Source: an uncultured Monoglobus sp. (lineage in GTDB: Bacteria; Bacillota; Clostridia; Monoglobales; Monoglobaceae). Taken from it: a stretch of DNA of 42,794 nt. The translations under genes and the position numbers were made by a program. The notes under the pieces are model-generated. The model saw nothing but the letters and a program-made list of their open reading frames with translations, was not told the origin of the DNA and ran no database searches. The stretch is taken from contig CANPWW010000011.1 of the NCBI GenBank assembly GCA_947585115.1, positions 1 to 42,794 on the forward strand, written 5' to 3'. Shown one piece after another: positions 33,967-42,144 of this stretch (position 1 is its first letter; every line of letters starts with the position of its first letter).

Positions 33967-35634
33967 ATGGCTGATGTTACATATAAAACCATAAAGAAAA
34001 CCGAATACGAGAACCGAGGCAACGCGCCGATCTATATCGACACCAGCGAGGTGCTGAAAGAGACCGGAGGCAGGACCGCGCTGCGGCTCAAGCTTTACAA
34101 CAACTGCGGCAGCAATGTCCGCTCGGCCTACTTCAACGTGGGCTGCTTTGACAAAGACCTTAATCTATGCGTGCAGCTCAAGAACCTGCCCTACGTCAAC
34201 GTCAACGCGAAGCCCGCGACGCTGTTCGGGCAGGAGCAGCTTAATGAGGTGCCCGAGCTCACGCAGTCGGTTTTCGTCGAGGTGGCGAAGGTGCTGTTTG
34301 AGGACGGAACATCATGGGTCAATCCGAATCAGAGCCTGGCGGACGATATAGTGTCCGAGGAGGCGCTGGGCGAAGAGTGGCTGCGTCTTAGGCTGACAAA
34401 GGAGATAAAAGACAGAAATTCAGAAAAAAAGCCGAATAAAAAGCTGATGTCCGAAAACCGAAAGCTTGTGATGATCGCGGCGGTCATAGTCTGCGCGGCG
34501 GCTCTTATTTTCGGAGGCGGCGCGGCGGCGCGGCACTTTTCGGTCAGGAGCGGCGCGTTTAAGCAGGCGATGAACCTTTACATAAACCGCGACTATGCCG
34601 CGGCTGCACCCTCTCTGGCGGCTCTGGATGATAAATACAATTTTTCGGGAAACGACGGTAAAGAAATAAAATACTGCGCCGCGCTTTCTTATATGAACAT
34701 AGGCGAATACGGCGAGGCGCTGAAATATTTCCACGAGTGCGGGGACTACAAGCGCAGTGTTTCAAACATGAGGAATATTTTGAACGCGGGCGGAAGGCTG
34801 ATCTCGGCGGGATACAACCACAGCGCCGCGGCGCGGAAGAACGGAACAGTGGCAGCGTACGGAGACAACGGCAGCGGCCAGTGCGACACGGGCGAGTGGA
34901 CAAAGATCATCGCGGTGTCCGCCGGGGGCAACCATACCGTCGGAATGACATACGACGGGTATCTCACGGCCTGCGGCGACAACGAGTACGGCCAGTGCGA
35001 TGTTTCGGGCTGGTCCGATATTGTGGCTGTATCGACCGGAGAGGGCCACACGATCGGCCTCAAGGCAAACGGACACGTGGTCGCGAGAGGCAACAATAAC
35101 TACGGCCAGTGCGACGTGCAGGAGTGGAACGACATAGTTCAGGTTGCCGCCGCGGGCAATCACACGATCGGCCTCAAGAGCGACGGCACGGTGCTTGCGA
35201 CGGGCTGGAACGAGTACGGCCAGTGCGACGTCGAGGGCGAGAAGAATGTGCTGCGCGTAGCCACGGGCGAGAAAAACACGGTGCTCATAAAATACGACGG
35301 CAGCGTGAAGGTGCTGGGCGACGACAGCTACGGTCAGAAAAACACGTCCGGTATCAAAGACGCGGTCTCGGCGGCCGTGGGATCGGGATATATAGTGTAC
35401 TGCGGCGCGGACGGCAAGGCCGTGTCCGTGGGCGACAATTCTTTGAACCAAGGCTCGCTGGGATTCTGGGACGGCGTTATCGCGGTCGCCTGCGGAAATT
35501 CCCATTCGCTGGGCCTGTCGCTGTCGCCCGGCGAGGCGGTTTTAGCGGTGGGCAGCAACAGCCAAAAGCAGCTGGATATAACGTCGGAGACCGCCGAAAA
35601 CATAGGACCCGAGAATATACCGTTTAACGAATAG
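33967..35634 (+). CDS. RCC1-repeat membrane protein
   Basis: 555 residues. N-terminal cytoplasmic-looking part (1-155) with an unrecognised domain, one membrane segment (about 162-182, VMIAAVIVCAAALIFGGGAA), a short helical stretch with a TPR-like pair (195-255), then about seven RCC1/ATS1-type repeats to the end, each near 38-40 residues with YGDN/GDNxYGQCD. These repeats usually form a beta-propeller. Bacterial RCC1 proteins are of unknown function, often secreted; here the propeller should be outside the membrane. RBS AAAGG. Stand-alone or with the DUF-like gene downstream. Confidence 0.85.
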   Translation: MADVTYKTIKKTEYENRGNAPIYIDTSEVLKETGGRTALRLKLYNNCGSNVRSAYFNVGCFDKDLNLCVQLKNLPYVNVNAKPATLFGQEQLNEVPELTQSVFVEVAKVLFEDGTSWVNPNQSLADDIVSEEALGEEWLRLRLTKEIKDRNSEKKPNKKLMSENRKLVMIAAVIVCAAALIFGGGAAARHFSVRSGAFKQAMNLYINRDYAAAAPSLAALDDKYNFSGNDGKEIKYCAALSYMNIGEYGEALKYFHECGDYKRSVSNMRNILNAGGRLISAGYNHSAAARKNGTVAAYGDNGSGQCDTGEWTKIIAVSAGGNHTVGMTYDGYLTACGDNEYGQCDVSGWSDIVAVSTGEGHTIGLKANGHVVARGNNNYGQCDVQEWNDIVQVAAAGNHTIGLKSDGTVLATGWNEYGQCDVEGEKNVLRVATGEKNTVLIKYDGSVKVLGDDSYGQKNTSGIKDAVSAAVGSGYIVYCGADGKAVSVGDNSLNQGSLGFWDGVIAVACGNSHSLGLSLSPGEAVLAVGSNSQKQLDITSETAENIGPENIPFNE

Positions 35635-35689
35635 CTTTGCGTAAATTTTGTGAATATAATATTAATGAAAATGAATAGGAGAGAAAATT

Positions 35690-36220
35690 ATGGACATGGA
35701 TCTGTTCGCGGAACAATTGGTTAAGAAAAAGAAGGACAGCGGCGACTATCTGAAAATAGTTCTGAGCATAGTCGGCGCGCTGGTGATCATCGCGGCGCTG
35801 GGCGCTCTCAGCGCGTTTATACCGTTTGTCGGCATGTTTCTGCTGATAATCGTGGTCGGCATTATTTACGCGCTGTATCTTTTAATAACCTCGACCAACA
35901 TGGAGTACGAGTACGCCTTCACGGCGGGCGAACTGGACGTTGACGCGGTTATAAACGCGAGGCGCAGAAAGCGCGTCACGAGCTTTAACATAAACGATAT
36001 GGAAATATTGGCGCACAGGAGCAGCGACGACTTTAACCGCTACATGAACAATCCGGGCCTCAAAAAAATATACGCCTGCACCGACAAGAACGCCGACGAT
36101 CTTTATTTCGCGGCGTACACCGAGAATGGAAACGGACGGCTGCTGCTGTTTAATCCAAACGACAAGATACTCGAGTGCTTTAGGGCGATGGCGCCCAGAA
36201 AAGTGTTTTTGAATAAATAA
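35690..36220 (+). CDS. Small membrane protein of unknown function (possibly DUF6106)
   Basis: 176 residues. Charged N-terminus (MDMDLFAEQLVKKKK), two adjacent membrane segments (about 23-47 and 48-70), then a soluble C-terminal domain (YAFTAGELDVDAVINARRRKRVTSFNINDMEILA ... FNPNDKILECF) resembling a family found in clostridia and annotated, from memory, as DUF6106; this is not certain. RBS AGGAGAG. Precedes the acpS-nnrD fusion by 43 bp and may be in one operon. Confidence 0.7.
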   Translation: MDMDLFAEQLVKKKKDSGDYLKIVLSIVGALVIIAALGALSAFIPFVGMFLLIIVVGIIYALYLLITSTNMEYEYAFTAGELDVDAVINARRRKRVTSFNINDMEILAHRSSDDFNRYMNNPGLKKIYACTDKNADDLYFAAYTENGNGRLLLFNPNDKILECFRAMAPRKVFLNK

Positions 36221-36263
36221 GCGGAATGAAACAGTGCGCGAAGATGATAGGAGAAGATGAAAT

Positions 36264-37511
36264 ATGATAGGAATTGACGTAATCGAAATATCCCGCTTCA
36301 GGGATATGAAAAACCTTGAAATGTTTATACGCCGCGTGTTCACCGACGGCGAGACCGAGTATTTCACATCAAAGGCCGCCGCCAAGAAATTTTACGAGTC
36401 GGTGGCGGGGCATTTCGCGGCAAAGGAGGCTTTTTCAAAAGCTCTCGGCACCGGGGTGCGCAACTTTGATATGTCTGATATTGAGATCTGCCACGACGAG
36501 CTGGGCATGCCCTACATAAAATTCGGAGGCGTGAGGATAAACGCCTCGGTGAGCATATCACATTCCGACACCGTTGCGGTCGCGGCGGTTTATATTTCCG
36601 AGAATATCCCCGGCACGGGCCTGCCGTTTTACGAGGGGGTCGACTACTACGCCCGCCTGATACCGCGCAGGGCTCCCGAGGCCAACAAGGGCGACTGCGG
36701 CAAGGTCATGATAGTTGGCGGAAGTCCGGGAATGAGCGGCGCGCCGTGTCTGGCGGCTCTTGGAGCGCTCAGATGCGGCAGCGGACTTGTGACGGTGGGC
36801 GTGCCTAAATCACAGCAGCCCATAGCCGCGGTAAAACTGACCGAGGCGATGACCGCGCCTCTGCCCGAACTGAGCGACGGCACGCTGAGCCTTGACGCTC
36901 TGGGCGAGATAAAAAGGCGCCTCAGCCGAGCCGACGTCTGCGTTTTCGGCCCCGGCCTGTCGCGAAACGGCGATATGCCGAAGCTTATCGACTCGCTCCT
37001 AAACGGCTCGACCGACATGGTGCTTGACGCCGACGCGCTTAATGTTATCTCGGAAAACCTCGACATACTCAGAAAGCACAAGAACCGCATGTCGTGCAGC
37101 GTTGTTATAACGCCTCACCCGGGAGAGATGAGCCGCCTGACGGGCGAGCCGATCGAGGCGGTGCAGAACGACCGAAGCGGCGTAGCGGCGGAATTCGCCA
37201 AGGAATACGGCGTGACCGTGGTGCTAAAGGGCAAGGACACGGTTATAGCCTCGCCCAGCGGAAAGCTGAGAGTCAATAACTCTGGCAGCGAGGCGATGGC
37301 GAGCGGCGGCATGGGCGACGCGCTCTCGGGAATAATAGGCAGCCTGATGGGTCAGGGCCTCGAGAGCTTCGACGCGGCTGTTCTGGGAAGCTTCGTTCAC
37401 GGAGCGGCGGGAGATCTTGCGCGCTGCGACATAGGCGACCGCGGGATCTTGGCGACAGACCTTTGCGAGCGGATACCCAAAGCGCTCAGAATGATATCAA
37501 ACGCGGAATAA
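36264..37511 (+). CDS. Fused holo-ACP synthase and NAD(P)H-hydrate dehydratase
   Basis: 415 residues in two enzymes. Residues 1-115 are AcpS, which attaches 4'-phosphopantetheine to acyl carrier protein: D5 in GIDVIEI and E55 in FAAKEAFSKALGTG bind Mg. From about residue 125 on is NnrD, which dehydrates damaged NAD(P)H hydrates with ATP or ADP: GKVMIVGGSPGMSGAP, VITPHPGEM, and ASGGMGDALSGIIG with the catalytic Asp. The usual middle NnrE epimerase domain is absent. Upstream of alr, as in most Firmicutes acpS-nnr-alr operons. Confidence 0.93.
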   Translation: MIGIDVIEISRFRDMKNLEMFIRRVFTDGETEYFTSKAAAKKFYESVAGHFAAKEAFSKALGTGVRNFDMSDIEICHDELGMPYIKFGGVRINASVSISHSDTVAVAAVYISENIPGTGLPFYEGVDYYARLIPRRAPEANKGDCGKVMIVGGSPGMSGAPCLAALGALRCGSGLVTVGVPKSQQPIAAVKLTEAMTAPLPELSDGTLSLDALGEIKRRLSRADVCVFGPGLSRNGDMPKLIDSLLNGSTDMVLDADALNVISENLDILRKHKNRMSCSVVITPHPGEMSRLTGEPIEAVQNDRSGVAAEFAKEYGVTVVLKGKDTVIASPSGKLRVNNSGSEAMASGGMGDALSGIIGSLMGQGLESFDAAVLGSFVHGAAGDLARCDIGDRGILATDLCERIPKALRMISNAE

Positions 37512-37540
37512 CGGCGCCGAGCAAATAGGGGGAGCTTATT

Positions 37541-38743
37541 ATGAATAACGAAAAGCGCGCCTGGGCCGAGATCGACCTGGACGCGATATCCGAAAACATG
37601 CGTGCCATACGCGCCCACGTGGGAGACAACACAAAAATCATGGCGGTCGTCAAGGCCGACGGCTACGGCCACGGCTATCTGGAGGCGGCCAAGACCATGA
37701 TCGACAGCGGAGCCGACGCGCTGGCGGTCGCTTTTATCGACGAGGCCATCCAGATACGCAAGTGCGGGATAACGACCCCGGTGCTTATTTTGGGCTACAC
37801 CGACATAAGCTACGCCGAGGAGCTTATCGAAAAAGACATCATGCCCAACTGCTACACCTTTGAGATGGCAAAGGCGGTGTCCGACGCGGGCGCGCGCCTT
37901 GATAAGGTCGGAAAAATACATATCAAGATCGACACGGGCATGGGCAGAGTCGGTTTCAGGTACTGCGGCGACGAGGCCGCGAAGCGAGCGACTATCGAGG
38001 AGATAGAGCGGATATCCGAGCTTCCGAATCTTGAGATAGACGGAATATTCACGCATTTTTCCGTGGCCGACGACGATGACGACGAGTATACAAAGCGGCA
38101 GTTCGAGCGCTTTTCCGAGCTTTGCGAAAAGCTCAGAGAGCGCGGCGTGAAAATAAATCTACGCCACTGCTGCAACAGCGCGGGCCTGATGCGCTTTCCC
38201 GAATATCACATGGACATGGTGCGCCCCGGAATTATTTTATACGGCCTGATGCCGAGCGATTTCGTGGATAAAAGCATATTAAAGCTGCGCCCCGCCATGT
38301 CGCTCAAGGCGAGGATAACCAACGTCAAAACCGTTGGAGCGGGCGCGTCGGTCAGCTACGGCAGAAAGTATATAACCGAAAGGCCGACCAAGATCGCCAC
38401 CGTGTCGATCGGGTACGCCGACGGTTATTCGCGGCTTTTGTCGGGAAAGGTCGAGGTGCTGGCGGGCGGAAAAAAATGCCCCCAGATCGGAACAATTTGC
38501 ATGGACCAATGTATGATAGACGCCGGGGATGTCAATAATATCAGTATCGGTGACGAGGCCGTACTCTTCGGCAAAGACTCAATGGGAAGCGAGCTCCCAA
38601 TTGAGGAGATAGCCGGGATTATGGGAACGATAAATTATGAAATTCTTTGTGTCATTGGAAAGAGAGTGCCTCGGGTCTATCTTAAAGGAGGTCGTGTGAC
38701 CGACGTTCACAATTACCTTCTCGACAGCCCGATAAAAACCTGA
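37541..38743 (+). CDS. alr: Alanine racemase
   Basis: 400 residues. PLP-dependent fold-III racemase providing D-alanine for peptidoglycan. K38 in VVKADGYGHG carries PLP; the catalytic Tyr is in SYGRKY near residue 270; other marks are GRVGFR and VSIGYADGYSR. It starts with GGGAG 30 bp after the acpS-nnrD gene. The 3' end (about 22 residues past the usual stop) is a little longer than common. Confidence 0.96.
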   Translation: MNNEKRAWAEIDLDAISENMRAIRAHVGDNTKIMAVVKADGYGHGYLEAAKTMIDSGADALAVAFIDEAIQIRKCGITTPVLILGYTDISYAEELIEKDIMPNCYTFEMAKAVSDAGARLDKVGKIHIKIDTGMGRVGFRYCGDEAAKRATIEEIERISELPNLEIDGIFTHFSVADDDDDEYTKRQFERFSELCEKLRERGVKINLRHCCNSAGLMRFPEYHMDMVRPGIILYGLMPSDFVDKSILKLRPAMSLKARITNVKTVGAGASVSYGRKYITERPTKIATVSIGYADGYSRLLSGKVEVLAGGKKCPQIGTICMDQCMIDAGDVNNISIGDEAVLFGKDSMGSELPIEEIAGIMGTINYEILCVIGKRVPRVYLKGGRVTDVHNYLLDSPIKT

Positions 38744-38865
38744 TCTGTACATAGGCGTCGGCGTTTTGTCACCGCAAGTTCCGCCGTCCGAACCAAAACA
38801 GATTTAAGGCATAAAATACTACCAAAGGCATTTAGAAAAACTAAACTTGCGGAGTGTGAATTGAT

Positions 38866-39216
38866 TTGGTAGTAAAACGCGGAGACATTTATTACGCGGA
38901 TTTAAGTCCGGTCGTGGGCTCTGAGCAGGGCGGAGTGCGCCCGGTGCTGATTATACAAAACGATGTGGGCAACAAGTACAGCCCGACCGTTATCGCCACC
39001 GCCATAACCTCTCAGCTCAACAAAGCCAAAATGCCCACCCATATAGAGCTTGACGCCGGGGGATACGGCCTTTCGAAGGACTCGGTGGTCCTGGCGGAGC
39101 AGATACGCACGATAGACAAACGCAGACTGAAAGAGAAGATCGGCCATCTTGACGACAGACTGATGACGCGCGTCAACCGCGCGATAAGCATAAGTTTCGG
39201 ACTTGACGACAGATAA
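38866..39216 (+). CDS. mazF: MazF/EndoA-type mRNA interferase
   Basis: 116 residues, full length. Cuts single-stranded mRNA at short motifs. [30 protein letters not shown] with the conserved Arg, and the TAITS block with the catalytic Thr, are present. Starts with TTG, with GGAG 11 bp upstream. No antitoxin gene is found before it: the 122-bp gap after alr is too short for a MazE and has no frame with an RBS. Location beside alr is the same as in Bacillus, where an antitoxin is present. Confidence 0.93.
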   Translation: MVVKRGDIYYADLSPVVGSEQGGVRPVLIIQNDVGNKYSPTVIATAITSQLNKAKMPTHIELDAGGYGLSKDSVVLAEQIRTIDKRRLKEKIGHLDDRLMTRVNRAISISFGLDDR

Positions 39217-39249
39217 TATTTTTTGAAAATCACATAAGGAGGTACTATT

Positions 39250-39723
39250 ATGAAATCCGATTTAAAAGGTGTGATAGTTAAAATAATGATCGCGGCGGCG
39301 GTGATCGCCGCGCTGCTGGGCGTGACCTCGGTCCTGGCCGAGCCGGGCGATACCGACGACCCGGTCGTTACCAAAAGCTACATAGTAAACGTGGTTGTGC
39401 CGCAGTTTAAGGCGTATGTCGAGGAGCGGCTGGGCGAGGGCTCGTCCGATTCCTATTCCGACAATTTTTCGGTGGTAAACGTGAACCCCGGCCAGACCGT
39501 TATATTCGACGGCGGGGCGCAGTTCGTGCTCAGAAAGGGCAACGGCGTGATAATCGGCACCGAAATGGGAGGAATAGCCGACACGACCTGCGGCTACGAC
39601 CTGCCCGACGGCACCGAGATGCCCTCGAATCATATGCTGATCGTCCCGCGTGACGACGGCCGCGGATTCAAGGCCAGCAACGAGGTCATAATCATGGTAA
39701 AGGGCGGCTATTCGTTCAGATAG
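39250..39723 (+). CDS. Exported protein of unknown function
   Basis: 157 residues. Hydrophobic segment 10-30 (VKIMIAAAVIAALLGVTSVLA) is a signal or anchor. A short helical stretch (YIVNVVVPQFKAYVEERL) follows, then a compact beta-rich domain (FSVVNVNPGQTVIFDGGAQFVLRKGNGVII). I have seen similar small exported proteins in clostridia but do not recognise a named family. RBS AAGGAGG. Followed by a terminator. Confidence 0.75.
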   Translation: MKSDLKGVIVKIMIAAAVIAALLGVTSVLAEPGDTDDPVVTKSYIVNVVVPQFKAYVEERLGEGSSDSYSDNFSVVNVNPGQTVIFDGGAQFVLRKGNGVIIGTEMGGIADTTCGYDLPDGTEMPSNHMLIVPRDDGRGFKASNEVIIMVKGGYSFR

Positions 39724-39756
39724 CAAATAGTCAATCAGACAGCAAATAGTCAATAT

Positions 39757-39787
39757 AAACCGATAAGCGCGGCTTGTCGGTTTTTTT
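39757..39787 (+). terminator. Terminator after the exported protein
   Basis: AACCGA...TCGGTT with an inner AAGC/GCTT, followed by seven T (39781-39787). Just upstream AGCAAATAGTCAAT occurs twice (39722-39735 and 39741-39754), a 19-bp direct repeat. Confidence 0.9.
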
Positions 39788-39799
39788 GCGCCCCGATTG

Positions 39800-39871
39800 C
39801 GTGAAATGCGGGTTTTGGGGCGTGAAATGTGGGATTAAAGTATTGAAAGCCACAAAATGTTGTGCTATAAT
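39800..39871 (+). promoter_or_regulatory. LytTR-operon promoter with direct repeats
   Basis: Two copies of CGTGAAATGYGGG (39800-39812 and 39821-39833) are offset by 21 bp, two helical turns, and end 9 bp before TTGAAA (39843-39848), 17 bp, TATAAT (39866-39871). This spacing is typical of LytTR-domain regulators, so the site is probably bound by the product of the gene below. Confidence 0.75.
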
Positions 39872-39926
39872 ATTTTTGGATTACTGCGCTTAAATACACG
39901 CTAAACGATCTTGGGAGGTATGCGGT

Positions 39927-40643
39927 ATGAGGATCGCGGTTTGCGACGATGATTTGAGAGAGCGCGAGCAGTTCGAGGAAGCGCTTGAGGCTTGGGACCC
40001 GACGCGCACCGCGGAAGTGTTTTCAAACGGCGCGTCACTGCTCGCCGCGGCAAAGGAATACCCGCCGTTTGATATCGCGTTTTTGGATATTTATCTGCCC
40101 GGCGAAAACGGCCTTGACATAGCGAAGCGGCTGCGTGAGATCTCTCCCGAAACGGGCATTGTGTTTGTGACGGTCAGCCGTGACTTTGCGGTGGACGCTT
40201 TTTCTCTTTACGCCGTGCACTATCTGGTAAAGCCGATAACGGCCGACGGAGTGATAGAATCGTTCAGGCGTCTGACCGAGTCGCGCTCCGAAAACAGGGA
40301 GCGCATCACGCTTAAATCGGGTGCCGAGCGGCACACGATACTGCTCGACCAGATATGCCTTATCGAGAGCGACAACCACTCGGTCATCATCACGCTTGCC
40401 GACGGGCGGCACATTAAGATACGGATGTCGTTCAGCGAGCTTGAGAACCAAATGAATAAGAATTTTTTAAGAATAAACCGCGGCATAGTCGTCAATATGG
40501 ACTATATCTCGCAGATGGAGAGCGGCACCTGCGTCTTGCGCAGCGGGATCAGGCTGCCGATCGCCACAAGGCAGAGCGCGGCGATACGCGCGGCGTATGA
40601 TAATTACGTGTTTGAGCGGCTTTCGCAGCGGAAAGGGTTATGA
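39927..40643 (+). CDS. LytTR-family response regulator
   Basis: 238 residues. Receiver domain with DDD at 7-9 and phospho-acceptor D54 in AFLDIYLPG; the conserved Lys is in LVKPI. From about residue 135 the LytTR DNA-binding domain (LDQICLIESDNHSVIITLADGRHIKIRMSFSELENQ...FLRINRGIVVNMDYI). RBS GGGAGG. The kinase starts 25 bp after its stop. An AgrA-like system that controls peptide-related or cell-surface functions in Firmicutes. Confidence 0.95.
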   Translation: MRIAVCDDDLREREQFEEALEAWDPTRTAEVFSNGASLLAAAKEYPPFDIAFLDIYLPGENGLDIAKRLREISPETGIVFVTVSRDFAVDAFSLYAVHYLVKPITADGVIESFRRLTESRSENRERITLKSGAERHTILLDQICLIESDNHSVIITLADGRHIKIRMSFSELENQMNKNFLRINRGIVVNMDYISQMESGTCVLRSGIRLPIATRQSAAIRAAYDNYVFERLSQRKGL

Positions 40644-40668
40644 ACAGAATTATAAGGGAGTGTTTGTT

Positions 40669-42051
40669 ATGACGGCATATTTGCAGAATTCTTTGGGATT
40701 CTTCATACAGTTTTTTCCCTGCGCCCTGATGATCTTTCTGCCGTTTCCGCAAGATTCATACCGCTTTCGGCGCGTGCGTATTTTCATATGCGTGACGGTG
40801 GCTACAATTATCGCGGCGGCGCTGTTCCCGGCGGCGATGCAGCGCGGCTATTCGGGAAACGCGGCCTATATCGCGAACGTGTTCATGTTTTCCGCTATAC
40901 TGCTGACGATGCTGGCCTACATCTGGCTGGTGCGAGAATCTCTGATAAAAAAGCTGCTGGTCTTTTTCGTGGTCTTGTTCTACGCGACGCTGCAATACTG
41001 CCTGGTGAACGCGCTCAACGGCCTGCTTCCGGGATTTTATCGCGTGTATGAGAATGTCGCGGAATGGGCGGTGTATTCGCCGAGCGGAGTGCTGCTTTAT
41101 TTGATAACCGCGGCTTTTCTGCTGCCGCTGATGCTGTCTTTCGTTATCCGCATACTGCGCGAATACATAACCAAAGTCGAAACGCGGAGCATGAGGCGGG
41201 AGTTTATTATACTTATCGCGTCAACGACCGTGTTTGTCATAATGATAATATGCGTCGATTTTTCGTATTATTATATGGAATACCGACTGTATTTGCTGCT
41301 GCTGACAATGTTTTTGGTCATGCTGGTAGATCAGGTGCTTATATACTGGCTGATCTTCCGCGAATCGCTGCGGCGCGAGGCGGACAACGAGAGAAAGCGC
41401 ACGTTGGAAATTCAGCATCTGCAATACGAGAGAATCATGGACGATATGGAAAACACGCGCCGAATGAGGCACGACCTGAGGCACCACTACACCTCGCTGA
41501 GCGATATGCTTGACAGAGGAAAGCTTGACGAGATGAGGGAGTACCTCTCTGAGGTCATAGATATGACAGTCAGGCGCGACAGCGAGGCGTACTGCAAAAA
41601 CATGACTGTCAACGGCCTTTTGCAGTATTATATCGGCATGGCGAGAGACGCCGACATAAGCTGCGATGTCTGCGCCGAGTGCGGCGAGCTTGACATAGAC
41701 GCCGCGGACCTTACGGTGCTGTTCGCCAATTCTTTTGAGAACGCGATAAGAGCGTGCAAAAATTGTTCCGAGGATCGGCGTATAAGCGTCAGGATCGGCA
41801 CGGTGCAGGGCTCGTTTGCGATAGAGATAACCAATTCCTGCAAAGAGGCGCGGATAATCAGGAGGTTCAGGACCGAGGACGGATTCCTGCCCGCCGAGGC
41901 GTTTCTGAGCGGACGAGCGGGAGGAGGCTACGGCCTTACGAGCATAGCGCGCACCGCTCAAAAATACGGCGGCAGCGCCATGTTCCGCTTCGATGCCGAA
42001 AAAGAAATATTCACGGCCCGAATCCGCCTCAACAATCACTCGGATGTTTAG
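40669..42051 (+). CDS. GHKL-type sensor histidine kinase (AgrC-like)
   Basis: 460 residues from an ATG with AAGGGAG; longer frames overlap the regulator gene. Six or seven membrane segments (about 10-230) form the sensor. The kinase part has H268 in TRRMRHDLRHHY as phospho-acceptor, N box FANSFENAIRAC and G box GGGYGLTSI with the short GHKL-5 ATPase. This is the usual AgrC/ComD layout; a signal peptide gene was not seen nearby. Confidence 0.92.
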   Translation: MTAYLQNSLGFFIQFFPCALMIFLPFPQDSYRFRRVRIFICVTVATIIAAALFPAAMQRGYSGNAAYIANVFMFSAILLTMLAYIWLVRESLIKKLLVFFVVLFYATLQYCLVNALNGLLPGFYRVYENVAEWAVYSPSGVLLYLITAAFLLPLMLSFVIRILREYITKVETRSMRREFIILIASTTVFVIMIICVDFSYYYMEYRLYLLLLTMFLVMLVDQVLIYWLIFRESLRREADNERKRTLEIQHLQYERIMDDMENTRRMRHDLRHHYTSLSDMLDRGKLDEMREYLSEVIDMTVRRDSEAYCKNMTVNGLLQYYIGMARDADISCDVCAECGELDIDAADLTVLFANSFENAIRACKNCSEDRRISVRIGTVQGSFAIEITNSCKEARIIRRFRTEDGFLPAEAFLSGRAGGGYGLTSIARTAQKYGGSAMFRFDAEKEIFTARIRLNNHSDV

Positions 42052-42144
42052 CGCGCCGCTAAAAAATATATTATTTAAAAAATATATTATTTATATATGA
42101 AAAAAATTAATTTATTATAAAACTCACCAAGGAGGAATTATTAC
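42052..42144 (+). promoter_or_regulatory. AT-rich promoter region of the M13 peptidase gene
   Basis: The word TAAAAAATATATTATTTA-like unit is tandemly repeated (42060-42095). A TTATAA at 42115-42120 may serve as -10. An AAGGAGG RBS stands before the ATG at 42145. Confidence 0.45.
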
